Counted from the stretch's first letter, positions 16,533 through 24,851 are shown. The stretch is DNA of 36,977 nucleotides from Okeania sp. SIO2B3 (GCF_010672525.1 NZ_JAAHGH010000078.1:1-36977); one strand, 5' to 3'. Notes: a model not told the origin generated them from the letters alone. Translations and numbers: made by a program.

Positions 16533-16719
16533 TCATGGCGAAAGAGTATTATTTACTAATACATTCTCTTTTTCACCCACATTTTCAACAACATGGAAAC
16601 AAGTTAGAAAATCAGTATGATTTTGCTCCCGATTAACAGGAAACCCAGTACCAATAACATTTGCTTTATTTGTCAATAGTACTGGTAATTAAAACAATAG
16701 ATAATTCTAAGTTATTCAT
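16533..16719 (-). pseudogene. Decayed trypsin-like serine protease, N-terminal fragment
   Basis: On the minus strand an ATG at 16719 reads MNNLELSIVLITSTIDK and hits a stop. A one-base frame change then restores NKANVIGTGFPVNREQNHTD followed by FLTCFHVVENVGEKENVLV, ending at TGA (16533-16535). The GTGF...FLTCxHVV pattern is the start of a trypsin-fold peptidase: the oxyanion-side strand, then the catalytic His in TCFH. Nothing of the Asp or Ser regions is found downstream, so it is frameshifted and truncated. It lies 90 bp after the stop of the Trypco1 gene on the same strand, the arrangement that gives the trypsin-co-occurring domain its name. The frames were read by hand. Confidence 0.6.
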
Positions 16720-16809
16720 TCTCTGACTAGAGTAAAAATTGCAGATAAATAAATTCCTCAAGTAGTCAATATAGCTCTTTATTGATTTAATTATTCTTAG
16801 CTTTTTAAT

Positions 16810-17145
16810 CTACTTTTCAAGGCAGATTTGGTATGATTTTTTCGGTTTCAGCACTAATTTAACTTTGAAATTTGTACTAACTTTTTCTTTTGTAATATAT
16901 AAATTACCTCCCCCCTCAAAATTCAAACCCACTTCCACTTCAGCTTGTTCAATTTCCAAATCTTTGTTAATTTCTTGCCAAGCCTCAGTAATTGGACGAC
17001 TAATGTTTATTAATATAGGTTTAACTTTAGCAAAACTAGATTTAACTTGTTTAAGAACATTAGTAGAAATTGGTTGAGCTTCGTTATCTGGAACTTCTGC
17101 TTCAACTAAAATCCCATCTTCTAGTTTAATTAATCTGGTGGCCAT
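16810..17145 (-). CDS. Trypco1 (trypsin-co-occurring domain 1, CU044_2847 family) protein
   Basis: A 111-residue protein starting MATRLIKLEDGILVEAEVPD, with the conserved second half DLEIEQAEVEVGLNFEGGG, then NLYITKEKVSTNFKVKLVLK. I recognise this as the Trypco1 family, small beta-rich proteins encoded next to trypsin-like proteases in predicted bacterial conflict or signalling systems. Their biochemical role is not established. The middle helix region (SSFAKVKPILINISRPITEA) is also typical. The expected protease partner follows on the same strand but is reduced to a frameshifted fragment (16533-16719), so this protein may be an orphan. ATG at 17145. Its upstream region starts 36 bp before an inserted element (17181-17386), which may have displaced its promoter. 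Confidence 0.75.
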   Translation of the reverse strand: MATRLIKLEDGILVEAEVPDNEAQPISTNVLKQVKSSFAKVKPILINISRPITEAWQEINKDLEIEQAEVEVGLNFEGGGNLYITKEKVSTNFKVKLVLKPKKSYQICLEK

Positions 17146-17180
17146 ATATGTTTATTACTAGATTTAATTGCTATTCTATT

Positions 17181-17386
17181 GTAAGTATTCAGCCGTCAGC
17201 CATCAGCTATCAGCTATTGCTTTTAATTTAGGATAAAAGCTTTATTAATTGTCTTACTACAAAAATTGGTTCCCTTGCCTTTAAAGTCAGTTGTCAATTT
17301 AAACACTGTCCTTAAAGGAGAGAGTCTTGTTGCTGATAGCTAACAGCTAATAGTTGTTTGCGCAGCATTCCGTAGGAAATGCTTAC
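17181..17386. mobile_element. MITE, GTAAGCATT family, 8-bp TSD, copy 1
   Basis: 206 bp from GTAAGTATTCAGCCG to AAATGCTTAC. Flanking octamers ATTCTATT (17173-17180) and ATTGTATT (17387-17394) agree at 7 of 8 positions, as expected for an aged target duplication. Both ends are rich in CAGCTATCAGC / GCTGATAGC. The inside is shared almost line for line with 31102-31388 except that the nested element there is absent here. Confidence 0.65.
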
Positions 17387-17430
17387 ATTGTATTCAAGCA
17401 CATTTTAGTAATTTTCAGAATAATACCGAT

Positions 17431-17562
17431 TTATACCAGTTTTATATGAGGTTGCATAGAATGATGAAATTCATTAAATCGATCTATATTTATCTACGCT
17501 TACCTATGGTCAATTATGCTTTAAATATTATTCTATGCAGCTTCATTTCAATTTGGGATTAA
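17431..17562. mobile_element. TATACCAA-family MITE-like element, copy 4
   Basis: The left end is TTATACCAGTTTTATATGAG, then GTTGCATAGAAT. The right end, reversed, reads CCAAATTGAAATGAAG, then CTGCATAGAATAAT. About 132 bp, non-coding. Confidence 0.55.
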
Positions 17563-17761
17563 AAAAAATAATGTTATTAATAATAAGGGCAATGAAAAGA
17601 ATCTACAGAAAATGTTCTTTTAACTAAAAAGATAAATTACGACCTAAAAAATTGGCTAAAAGCTATTCATTCTGACTCCTGACTCCTAATAAATAGCCTA
17701 GCTATTTGTAGCAAACAGTTGTAAAAAAAGCTGACCGCTGATTTCTGAACTGCTGAATGCT
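17563..17761. other. Gap downstream of sufU
   Basis: AT-rich with short GACTCCT repeat scraps (about 17671-17686). No convincing terminator for sufU. Confidence 0.4.
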
Positions 17762-18202
17762 TTAATTTGGTGATTCTAATGCTGTTTTCAGGGTGTGCCA
17801 GCTTAGTAACACACATTTAATTCTGATGGGAAATTGAGCAACTCCTTGAAATATATTCAGTTTTGGTAAATTATCGGAAAGACTAATTTCTCCTTTGAGC
17901 ATTTGACGAAATTGTGCTGTTATTTCTAATGCTTCTTCTCTAGTTTTTCCTAACAATATTTCTGCCATTAAATCTGCGGAAGCAATGGTTAAGGCACAAC
18001 CTTTTCCTTGAAATTTTATATCTTCTATAATTTGCTTTGTTTGACTGAATTTTATTGTCAGTTCAATGCGATCGCCACATAAGGGGTTATCTCCTATTTG
18101 ATAGCGGTCTATAGGGTTGGTTTTTCCTCTGTTTTGTGGATGTTTAGCCCGTTCAAGAATTGTTTGATGTTGGAGGTTACGAAGATGGTTTTGAGTATTC
18201 AT
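17762..18202 (-). CDS. sufU: SufU-type iron-sulfur cluster scaffold
   Basis: A 146-residue protein of the SufU/IscU family, on which [Fe-S] clusters are built or through which sulfur is relayed from the cysteine desulfurase. The ligand set is complete: C42 and D44 in NPLCGDRIE, C69 in GKGCALTIASADLMAE, and C130 in RIKCVLLSWHTLK. These match the C41, D43, C66 and C128 pattern of Bacillus SufU. The spacer before C130 has the insertion typical of SufU, and the LPPVK motif of IscU (chaperone binding) is absent. This makes SufU rather than IscU or NifU. ATG at 18202. It is the last gene of a minus-strand run that includes a [2Fe-2S]/[4Fe-4S] molybdenum enzyme; supply of that enzyme is a reasonable inference only. 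A gap of 450 bp to the next gene argues for its own promoter. Confidence 0.9.
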   Translation of the reverse strand: MNTQNHLRNLQHQTILERAKHPQNRGKTNPIDRYQIGDNPLCGDRIELTIKFSQTKQIIEDIKFQGKGCALTIASADLMAEILLGKTREEALEITAQFRQMLKGEISLSDNLPKLNIFQGVAQFPIRIKCVLLSWHTLKTALESPN

Positions 18203-18325
18203 AATTATCCGAATTTGAGTGAATAATTTGACAAATAATATAATATAAAATTCGGTAGTATCGGTATTGTAACGATAAGGAAGAAGGAAGAGGGAAGAAA
18301 TAAGAATCCTTTAGGAAAAATAGAG
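18203..18325. other. Upstream region of sufU
   Basis: AT-rich leader with a GGAAGAAG purine run. It should hold the sufU promoter, but no reliable boxes were identified. Confidence 0.35.
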
Positions 18326-18331
18326 TAATTA

Positions 18332-18524
18332 GGGCTTGCTGATTAAATCTAACAGCATTGACATATAAAGACAAGTGCCTTTTTGGGGCCTTTAAAAAGT
18401 GCGCCTGTTTCAGTCTAAAACGCTCAAAAAGTTAGTATTTTACGCTCATAGTTGGGCATAAAAATCAAGGGACAATTTTTACTCCTAACTCCTGTCTCTA
18501 CTAAAAGACTTTTTCAGCAAATTC
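18332..18524. mobile_element. Non-autonomous element, TSD TAATTA, copy 2
   Basis: 193 bp from GGGCTTGCTGATTAAAT to CTTTTTCAGCAAATTC, flanked on both sides by TAATTA (18326-18331 and 18525-18530). It is the inverted relative of 12208-12707 and 27873-28070. It contains CTACTAAAAGAC, TTTTTGGGGCC and the ATAGTTGGGC block. Confidence 0.65.
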
Positions 18525-18603
18525 TAATTATATCAAATCCGCTCGAGTTTGGTATAAAAAAATGTTCCATCACAAGCGCCATTGCCAAATCTTTCTCGAT
18601 ATT

Positions 18604-18660
18604 CCCCTCCTGGGAGGGGTTAGGGGTGGGTTCCCTACTCTCCCCTACTCCCCTACTCCC
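18604..18660. repeat. GC-rich repeat plus CTACTCCC tandem repeat
   Basis: CCCCTCCTGGGAGGGG and TAGGGGTGGG are followed by CTACTCTCCCCTACTCCCCT-type units. They run up to the stop codon of the MocA-like gene, whose last codons overlap the repeat. Confidence 0.7.
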
Positions 18661-19246
18661 TTGTTAGAGATTCATAATCAGTAAAAGTATCAATATCTAT
18701 TTCTCCTCTAGGAAAATTAACTGTTGCAACTTGGCGTGAATATTTATTAATTATTTGTTTCGCACCTTTATCTGTTTTTAAGTTGAGCATTTCTGGAAAA
18801 AGGCTAGAACTAAATAAAGCCGGAACTCCTAAAACTCCAGCATACTCAGAAGCAACTATTAGATTTGATTTTAAATAATAGATATCAATCATTTTGTGGA
18901 TTAAATTAGTAGATAAAAAAGGCTGGTCGCAAACCATTATTATTACTGCTTCTATAATTTCTTGAGTAGTTTGCAAAGTATTAATACCAGCTTTAATCGA
19001 AGTATTCATTCCTGCTTGCCAATCAGAATTTTCGACTATTTTTACTGGAAAATTACTAATTTCAGGAAGTATTAGATCGGCATAAGCACCAAGCACTACA
19101 ATAATTGGCGAACAACTAGAATTAACAGCAATTTCAACAGTATTGAAAATCAAACTATTCCCTTTATAAATCAACAATTGTTTGGGTTGACCTAAACGGG
19201 TTGATGCACCAGCAGCTAAAATTATAATTCCTATAGATTTATTCAT
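18653..19246 (-). CDS. MocA-like molybdenum cofactor nucleotidyltransferase
   Basis: A 197-residue GT-A-fold nucleotidyltransferase of the MobA/MocA group. The signature is at residues 9-25 (ILAAGASTRLGQPKQLL), followed by the metal-site region VCDQPFLS. The LGQPKQLL form is that of MocA, which transfers CMP from CTP to molybdopterin to make the MCD cofactor of xanthine-oxidase-family enzymes, rather than MobA with its GMP specificity. Its start overlaps the end of the XdhC gene by 8 bp, so the two are translationally coupled. Both would serve the molybdenum hydroxylase encoded 2 kb upstream on the same strand. The usual GVPALF motif (LGVPALFSSSLF) is present. Cytosolic. The exact nucleotide used is inferred from family and context. 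Confidence 0.85.
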   Translation of the reverse strand: MNKSIGIIILAAGASTRLGQPKQLLIYKGNSLIFNTVEIAVNSSCSPIIVVLGAYADLILPEISNFPVKIVENSDWQAGMNTSIKAGINTLQTTQEIIEAVIIMVCDQPFLSTNLIHKMIDIYYLKSNLIVASEYAGVLGVPALFSSSLFPEMLNLKTDKGAKQIINKYSRQVATVNFPRGEIDIDTFTDYESLTRE

Positions 19247-20333
19247 TATTTTGACTATGAATTGGTAAGTTACGATGACGTAAAAAACCTGCCGAACGGT
19301 TAGAAATTACTGCTTGAATTTCTGCAATAATAGCTAAAGCAATTTCTTGTGGATTATCAGCACCAATATCTAGACCAACTGGAGTATATAAACGTTTTTT
19401 GTATTGCTCGTCTATGGGAATTTCTGCTAATAATTTTTCGGTTCTTCTGCGGGGTCCTAGTATTCCTAAATAACGTAAAGGTAAAGGTAAAATATTTTTG
19501 AGAATTGTCAAATCATAGAGATAGTTATGAGTCATTACAACTACTACAGTTTTTTCATCTAAAATTACCGATTTTGGTAGTTTTTCATATTCAGAAATAA
19601 CTATAGAATTTGCTGCTGGAAATCTAGCAGATGTGGCATAAGCAGGGCGACAGTCTAATACTGTGACATACCATCCTAATTGTTTGGCAAAAGATGTTAC
19701 AGGTATGGCATCGTGACCAGCACCAAATATTACTAGAGGTAGGGGTGGATGAATGACCTCAATAAAGGCTTCTATATTATTAATAGATATTTGAAATGAC
19801 TTACCAGAACTCTGAGCTGTTTTGGCACGATCTACTAATAGTTGAACTAGGGAATTATCAGTTATTTTAGTAGTAAAATTACCATCGGTCGATAACATCA
19901 AATGATATTGCTCCGCAGCTTGACTTCTAAACACAGTAACTAAAACTCCTGGTTGCCTATGCTGAAGACAGTCAGCAAAAAATGACATTAAGTCTATTCC
20001 CTTTTCACCGGATAGAGGTTCGATGAATATATCAACTATTCCCTGACAACCCATCCCCAAACCCCAGATAATATCTGCTTCTGAGGTTGTGTCATAGGTA
20101 ACAAGGCGATACTTACCGGAACTCATTACCTCTTGTCCTTGTTCCAAAACATCACCTTCGAGACAACCACCACTGAGGGAACCGACCATTTCTCCTTTTG
20201 CAGTCATCAACATTCGTGCCCCAGCTCGGCGATATGTGGAACCCGCAACTTTGACAATAGTAGCGAGGGCGAAGGTTTCATTAGAGTGTTTGAGTTTGGT
20301 GTAAGTTGCAATAATATCTTGTAATTCTTTCAT
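19239..20333 (-). CDS. XdhC/CoxI-family molybdoenzyme maturation protein (PaoD-like)
   Basis: A 364-residue protein with the two XdhC domains. The N-terminal part has TIVKVAGSTYRRAGARMLM, then GSLSGGCLEGDV, whose Cys lies in the motif conserved in the family, and GLGMGCQGIVDIFIEPL. The C-terminal Rossmann-like part has PLVIFGAGHDAIPVTSFAKQ, then VVVVMTHNYLYDLTIL, LGILGPRRRTEKLL and TPVGLDIGADNPQEIALAI. XdhC proteins bind the molybdenum cofactor, promote addition of the terminal sulfur ligand and hand it to the apoenzyme; PaoD does this for E. coli PaoABC. It overlaps the MocA-like gene by 8 bp, and the pair fits the PaoABC-like genes at 21.6-26.4 kb. ATG at 20333 follows an in-frame weak leader without a clear Shine-Dalgarno sequence. 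Confidence 0.9.
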   Translation of the reverse strand: MKELQDIIATYTKLKHSNETFALATIVKVAGSTYRRAGARMLMTAKGEMVGSLSGGCLEGDVLEQGQEVMSSGKYRLVTYDTTSEADIIWGLGMGCQGIVDIFIEPLSGEKGIDLMSFFADCLQHRQPGVLVTVFRSQAAEQYHLMLSTDGNFTTKITDNSLVQLLVDRAKTAQSSGKSFQISINNIEAFIEVIHPPLPLVIFGAGHDAIPVTSFAKQLGWYVTVLDCRPAYATSARFPAANSIVISEYEKLPKSVILDEKTVVVVMTHNYLYDLTILKNILPLPLRYLGILGPRRRTEKLLAEIPIDEQYKKRLYTPVGLDIGADNPQEIALAIIAEIQAVISNRSAGFLRHRNLPIHSQNNE

Positions 20334-20347
20334 TAATAAAACATTTA

Positions 20348-20366
20348 GGGAACAGGGAACAGGGAG
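20348..20366. repeat. Heptanucleotide STRR, unit GGGAACA
   Basis: Two and a half copies of GGGAACA about 13 bp upstream of the XdhC start codon. Confidence 0.7.
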
Positions 20367-20525
20367 AAATTTATCATAGAAAACATTTTTATTATGGCTA
20401 ATTAATAAGACTTGATATTATTTGATATTTTTGATAAATTCCAGCAGACTCCAAGTATATCAGTTGAGGGAAAAGTTAGGATAGATCAAAAGCTTAAAAC
20501 TCAGACAAAGTAAGATTTTTTAAAC

Positions 20526-20600
20526 TTCGGTTCTTCCTTCTTCCTTCTTCCTTCTGCCTTCTGTTATTGTTTTAATTAACTCTTACTTCTAACTCCTGAC
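20526..20600. repeat. Heptanucleotide STRRs, units CTTCCTT and AACTCCT
   Basis: About four tandem CTTCCTT units (20526-20560) are followed by ACTTCTAACTCCTGACTCC. The second array is translated as the last residues of the next minus-strand gene. Confidence 0.75.
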
Positions 20601-21184
20601 TCCTTCGATAATTGCAGGTACTTGACTTTAGCCCATGCGGCAATAATATTACCTAGCCATTTAGTTTTGTCATAAGATTGATAGGAAAGAAGATTATACT
20701 CTCGATTTGCTGTTTTGATTAATAAGCCCCATGATGCAAATCTATTTCCTTTGAAACCGCTAGTTTTAACTTGTTGTACATATTGAATTTTTGACCGTTT
20801 AATTTCTTGTCTTTCATTTGTTAAAACACCTATATTTTTGGTAAAAATTAAGCAATTAAATCTAAATTTAAAACTTAATTTGCCTAGAAAAAAATATAAA
20901 ATTATATAGACTTGATTAAATATTTTAGCAGCAAAAAAATACAAAACTAAAGGGATGAAAAAAAATAGAAAAGTCAAAATACTAATCAAATAATCTTGAG
21001 TCAGGATAAATGAAGTTATTAGCAATGTAGCAATAAAAAAACAAAATAGTATCCATATGAAAAAGCAGATAACTGAGAATATAAGTAAGTATGTCATACC
21101 GTTTGGACGGTAAACTAATAGGAGGTCGCTTTTAGGCAAATAAAATATTCTGAACCCTTTCGGAGGTGGAATAATTGGTAACAT
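20576..21184 (-). CDS. Membrane protein of unknown function
   Basis: A 202-residue protein with a short N-terminal cytoplasmic stretch and two or three hydrophobic segments: about 29-53 (MTYLLIFSVICFFIWILFCF), 54-65 and 68-100 (ISILTFLFFFIPLVLYFFAA). A basic C-terminal domain of about 95 residues follows, with beta-strand character (RQEIKRSKIQYVQQVKTSGF, then WGLLIKTANREYNLLS). The layout resembles membrane-anchored bacterial PH-like proteins, but I do not recognise the family. The last residues (KESGVRSKS) come from a GACTCCT tandem repeat, so the true C-terminus has been altered. It lies between the molybdenum subunit gene and the XdhC gene on the same strand. Position alone suggests co-expression. 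Confidence 0.7.
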   Translation of the reverse strand: MLPIIPPPKGFRIFYLPKSDLLLVYRPNGMTYLLIFSVICFFIWILFCFFIATLLITSFILTQDYLISILTFLFFFIPLVLYFFAAKIFNQVYIILYFFLGKLSFKFRFNCLIFTKNIGVLTNERQEIKRSKIQYVQQVKTSGFKGNRFASWGLLIKTANREYNLLSYQSYDKTKWLGNIIAAWAKVKYLQLSKESGVRSKS

Positions 21185-21616
21185 GAAAACACCAAAGATA
21201 ACAAAGGAAGTAAGTTCAACAATTAATTATTAATTATTAATAATTACCTCTTCTTTTAAAGGAGAGGATTGACGCTTAAGGAAAATTTTTCTTTTCCTTA
21301 AAAGGGGAGGCTTTAAACCACAATTTTTCGGTAAAAGTAAAAGCAGTTGATGATTTGTGTATCATAATTTATTTACTTTCAGTTTTTCAAGTGAAAATTA
21401 TAGTAGGTAACAGAGAACAGTGAGAAAAACATTTCCCTGTCTGGTAGTTCTGCATAGTAATGTTATACAAGGAACAAGGGATGCTTGGCACGGGAGCAAG
21501 ATGCTCCCACTGCTGTACCTCGTGAAAAAATAATGCAATGCACCACCACTTCTTCCTTCTTTTTCCCTCCTGACTCCTGAGGACTGACTCCTGACTCCTC
21601 CCTCCTCCCTTTAACC
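21185..21616. other. Repeat-filled gap after the molybdenum subunit gene
   Basis: It contains a hairpin TTAAGGAAAA/TTTTCCTTAA (21276-21301) and a GGGAGC/GCTCCC hairpin near 21492-21508. GACTCCT-type tandem repeats lie at about 21561-21606, ending next to the stop codon of the molybdenum subunit gene. No coding frame recognised. Confidence 0.6.
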
Positions 21617-23824
21617 TTATTCTAATAACTTATCTGGAGTAATAGGCAAATCTCGAATACGCTTACCTGTGGCATGATAAACAGCATTAGCGATCGCTGC
21701 TGCAACTCCCACTATAGAAAGTTCCCCAATACCCTTAGTACCCAAAGCATTCACATAAGGATCTTCCTCCTCTACAAACTGCACCTGAATATCAGGCACA
21801 TCTAGCTGCACGGGTATCAAATAATCAGAAAGATTATGATTGAGAATACGTCCGTAGTGAGGAGACATTACCGTATGTTCCATCAACGCCATACCAATAC
21901 CCCAAGTAATACCGCCTATCATTTGACTACGAGCAGTCTTAGCATTGAGAATACGTCCAGCACCGTAGACACCAACACACCGCTTCACCCGCACTTCTCC
22001 CAAAAGTCGGTCTACTTGCACTTCCACAAAAACTGCCCCAAAAGAATGTTTAGCATATTCTTGTTGTTTCTGTTTCGGTGCGTTATCACCAACCGCTTCA
22101 ATATTTTCCCCACCATGACGAGTCAGAATTTCCTGATAACTTTCTCCCACGGTAGGATTATTTTGCAACAATAATTTCCCGGAATCAAAAATTATCTCCT
22201 CTGGTTTTGCTTGATACAGTGGAGAGTTTGAGTCAGAAATTGCTATCTCTAATATTTTATTCCGAGCATTCATTGCTGCTGCTTGTACTGCCGAACCCAC
22301 ACTACTTGCTGTAGTCGAATTTCCTGTTAGTGGAGCATTAGGTAAATTTGTGTCACCGAGTTTAAATTCCACCTGTTCTAGAGATACCCCTAAAACCTCT
22401 GCTGCCACTTGAGTCATCACAGTGTAAGTTCCGGTACCTAAGTCGTGGGTTGCACTTTCGACTAAAATTTTCCCACTATTATATATAGTTACCTTAGCAG
22501 TGGCAGGCCAAGTATTTGCTGGAAAAGTCGCGCTTGCCATTCCCCAACCAATGAGACGATCGCCGTTACTCATAGAACCGGGTTTAGGGTTGCGGTGTTT
22601 CCAACCAAATATTTCTGCTCCTTGCTGATAACATTCTTTCAGAGATTTACTGGACCATGGATGCCCAGTAGCAGGGTCTACATCTGCATGGTTGCGCACC
22701 CGGAGTTCGATGGGGTCTAATTCTAAAGCGTAACTAAGTTCATCCATTGCTGACTCTAAGGCAAACATTCCTGCTGCTTCCCCCGGTGCCCGCATAAAAG
22801 TGGGAGTACCAGCATTGATAGAACCAAGATTGTAGTTGGTGTCCAGGTTAGGGCAGGCATATATCATATTTGTTGCCATTGTCACAGCTTCGGTAAATTC
22901 CTCAAAGGATGAGGTGATGTTTTCGCCAATATGTTTGATGAGTGTAAGTTTCCCATCTTTAGTTGCACCAAGGGTCAGATGTTGGCGAGTCGGGGGGCGG
23001 TATCCCACAGAAGTATACATCTGGGCGCGGGTGAGTGCTAGTTTAACGGGATGCTGAACATAACGCGCTGCCAGTGCAGTTAGGATAGTGTGAGGCCAAA
23101 TAAGTGCTTTACAACCGAATCCACCACCGAGATATTGACAAATAACTCGGATGTTTTCTGGAGGTATCTCGAATACTTTGGCGATCGTTTCTTGTGTTAA
23201 AGAAACTGCTTGAGTTGTATCGTAGAGGGTGAGGTGGTCATCTTCCCAAATTGCTAGAGTTCCTGAAGTTTCTATGGGGTTATGATTTTCTATGGGGGTG
23301 CTGTAGGTTTGTTCGACTAATACCTCTGCTTGGGAACGCCCAGAGTTAATGTCGCCCCAGAAGGAATGAGCGGGTAGCATCCCCAGAAAAATTCTTTCTG
23401 GTTTATATCCCTGTTGGAGTGCTGTATCTATATCTATAATTGGTTGTTCAATTTTATATTCGACTTTAACCAAGGTAGCTGCATATTGAGCTTGCTCTAA
23501 AGTTTTTGCCACTACTATCCCAATGTGCTGTCCTTGATAATAGATACTCTCGTCCTGGAGAATGGGAAGACTTTGCCCACCAGGAAAAAAAGTAATTTGA
23601 TTAAATTTGGGAACGTTGCGGTAGGTAATGACTGCCAATACTCCGGGGGCGGTTTCTGCTGCAGTAGTTTCGAGCTTGGTAATTTTGCCTTTAGCAATGG
23701 TGCTTTCTATTAATACGCCGTAAGTCAAATTTTCAACTGGCATATCAGCGGTATAACGTGCGCCACCTGTAACTTTAAGTTTTCCGTCTACACGGTTGAT
23801 GGGTTTTCCGATAACTTTATTCAT
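21617..23824 (-). CDS. Molybdenum hydroxylase large subunit (PaoC-like aldehyde oxidoreductase)
   Basis: A 735-residue molybdopterin-binding subunit of the xanthine oxidase family, close in length and layout to E. coli PaoC. It starts MNKVIGKPINRVDGKLKVTG then ARYTADMP. It has YYQGQHIGIVVA, the cofactor loop QYLGGGFGCK, TFMRAPGEAAGMFALESAMD, GTGTYTVMTQVAAEVLG, and TTASSVGSAVQAAA. The catalytic Glu is E701 in TKGIGELSIVG. With the FAD and [2Fe-2S] subunits (24825-26370) it should form a three-subunit enzyme oxidising aldehydes or N-heterocycles, with water as oxygen source. No Tat signal is present, so the enzyme is probably cytosolic. It is separated from its FAD subunit gene by 1 kb of repeats and a TnpB relic, so it may now need its own promoter. 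ATG at 23824. Confidence 0.92.
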   Translation of the reverse strand: MNKVIGKPINRVDGKLKVTGGARYTADMPVENLTYGVLIESTIAKGKITKLETTAAETAPGVLAVITYRNVPKFNQITFFPGGQSLPILQDESIYYQGQHIGIVVAKTLEQAQYAATLVKVEYKIEQPIIDIDTALQQGYKPERIFLGMLPAHSFWGDINSGRSQAEVLVEQTYSTPIENHNPIETSGTLAIWEDDHLTLYDTTQAVSLTQETIAKVFEIPPENIRVICQYLGGGFGCKALIWPHTILTALAARYVQHPVKLALTRAQMYTSVGYRPPTRQHLTLGATKDGKLTLIKHIGENITSSFEEFTEAVTMATNMIYACPNLDTNYNLGSINAGTPTFMRAPGEAAGMFALESAMDELSYALELDPIELRVRNHADVDPATGHPWSSKSLKECYQQGAEIFGWKHRNPKPGSMSNGDRLIGWGMASATFPANTWPATAKVTIYNSGKILVESATHDLGTGTYTVMTQVAAEVLGVSLEQVEFKLGDTNLPNAPLTGNSTTASSVGSAVQAAAMNARNKILEIAISDSNSPLYQAKPEEIIFDSGKLLLQNNPTVGESYQEILTRHGGENIEAVGDNAPKQKQQEYAKHSFGAVFVEVQVDRLLGEVRVKRCVGVYGAGRILNAKTARSQMIGGITWGIGMALMEHTVMSPHYGRILNHNLSDYLIPVQLDVPDIQVQFVEEEDPYVNALGTKGIGELSIVGVAAAIANAVYHATGKRIRDLPITPDKLLE

Positions 23825-23843
23825 GTTTCGTGTTTACTTAAAT

Positions 23844-23985
23844 AGTTCGTAATAGTTAGTTTTTTTTGGCGTTTCGCGAAGCAAAAGCATTAACCTTTGC
23901 GGTAGCATTCCGACAGGAGGCGTTGTGCGCCAGTTCAACAAAAAACTTTCTCCTTCTACTGGGGGTTCCTTATTGTTTCTTCCGT
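23844..23985. repeat. Direct repeat flanking the TnpB relic, left copy
   Basis: It begins GTTCGTAATAGTTAG and runs through TTTCGCGAAGCAAAA to GTGCGCCAGTTCAACAAAAA and CTTTCTCCTTCTACT. The same order recurs at 24690-24851 with changes in the middle. The two copies bracket the TnpB relic. Confidence 0.65.
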
Positions 23986-24041
23986 TCTTAGAAACCTATG
24001 ATTATCTATATAAATCTATGATTTTCTATAAATAATCTGTT

Positions 24042-24639
24042 CTATTCTTGCTTCAATCTGGCAACGTCGGCGTTATCCAGTCCACAAGCTGTCACGGTCA
24101 AACTGACCGCCATAGCTACATTTAAGTCTCATTCGCGCTAGCGTTGCGGAGCAATCACAGCTAAAATTGCAGTGTTCACAGTTGAATACACGCTCCGATA
24201 AAGACAGAGACTCTTTAACAGTTCCACACCTACTGCAAGTTTTAGAACTAGGAAACCATCTATCAACAATGATTAACTTAGAACCATATAACTCACACTT
24301 TTACTCTAACTGTCTTCTGAATTCATAAAAACCCATGTCGCCAACAGCCTGAGCTAGCTTGTGATTTGCCATCATTCCTGATACATTTAAGTCTTCTATT
24401 ACTATCTGGCTGTGGTTTTTAGCCAAGTAAGTAGTTAGCTTGTGCAATGTATCCTTTCTGATATTAGCTATTTTCCTATGTAGTTTAGCTATCTTGAGTT
24501 GAGCCTTCTTCCAATTGCTAGAGAACTTAGTTTTATGTCGGTTCAGATATTGCAACCGAGAAAGTTTTGCTTCTAACTTTTTTAAAGACTTAGCACCAAC
24601 AAAAACTTCACCAATGGATAAGGTCGCTATTTTAGCCAA
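24042..24639 (-). pseudogene. Truncated, frameshifted TnpB of an IS200/IS605-type element
   Basis: On the minus strand, 112 codons read as the middle of TnpB: KIATLSIGEVFVGAKSLKKL, then LSRLQYLNRHK, KIAKLHRKIANIRKDTLHKL, and NHSQIVIEDLNVSGM, whose acidic IEDL is the RuvC-II site. A TAA at 24301 interrupts after RRQLE, and the same frame continues KCELYGSKLIIVDRWFPSSK, then TCSRCGTV and NCEHC (the zinc finger, CxxC/CxxC). After that the frame shifts. A plausible original end, VSLTVTACGLDNADVARLKQ then E, lies in another frame and stops at 24042. The first 200 or so residues, with the RuvC-I site, are missing. It cannot encode an active nuclease. No TnpA gene is present. Confidence 0.85.
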
Positions 24640-24689
24640 CAGTTACTAACCCTCCTGACTCCTGACTCCTGTTTCATTTACTGAAAATA

Positions 24690-24851
24690 GGTTCGTAATA
24701 GTTAGTTTTTTTTTGCGCTTCGCGAAGCAAAACCGTTAACGTTTGCGCCCTTTATGACCTTAACGCAGCTTCGACCCAGGAGATAGGAAAATTGTGCGCC
24801 AGTTCAACAAAAAACTTTCTCCTTCTACTCCTGTTTCTTATTCTTTCTTCC
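24690..24851. repeat. Direct repeat flanking the TnpB relic, right copy
   Basis: Second copy of the 23844-23985 block, with an extra middle segment of about 35 bp. It overlaps the last codons of the FAD subunit gene, and a GACTCCT tandem repeat (24852-24870) adjoins it. Confidence 0.6.

Noticed and set aside
18452-18667. 71-codon frame on the plus strand
   Set aside because: It consists of the end of a TAATTA-flanked element and GC-rich tandem repeats.
21836-23057. Open frames on the plus strand (112, 73 codons) opposite the molybdenum subunit gene
   Set aside because: They are antisense shadows of a well-conserved coding region, with the composition expected of a complement frame.
24042-24639. 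TnpB gene as an active RNA-guided nuclease or regulator
   Set aside because: The RuvC-I region is missing, an in-frame stop follows RRQLE, and the end is frameshifted.
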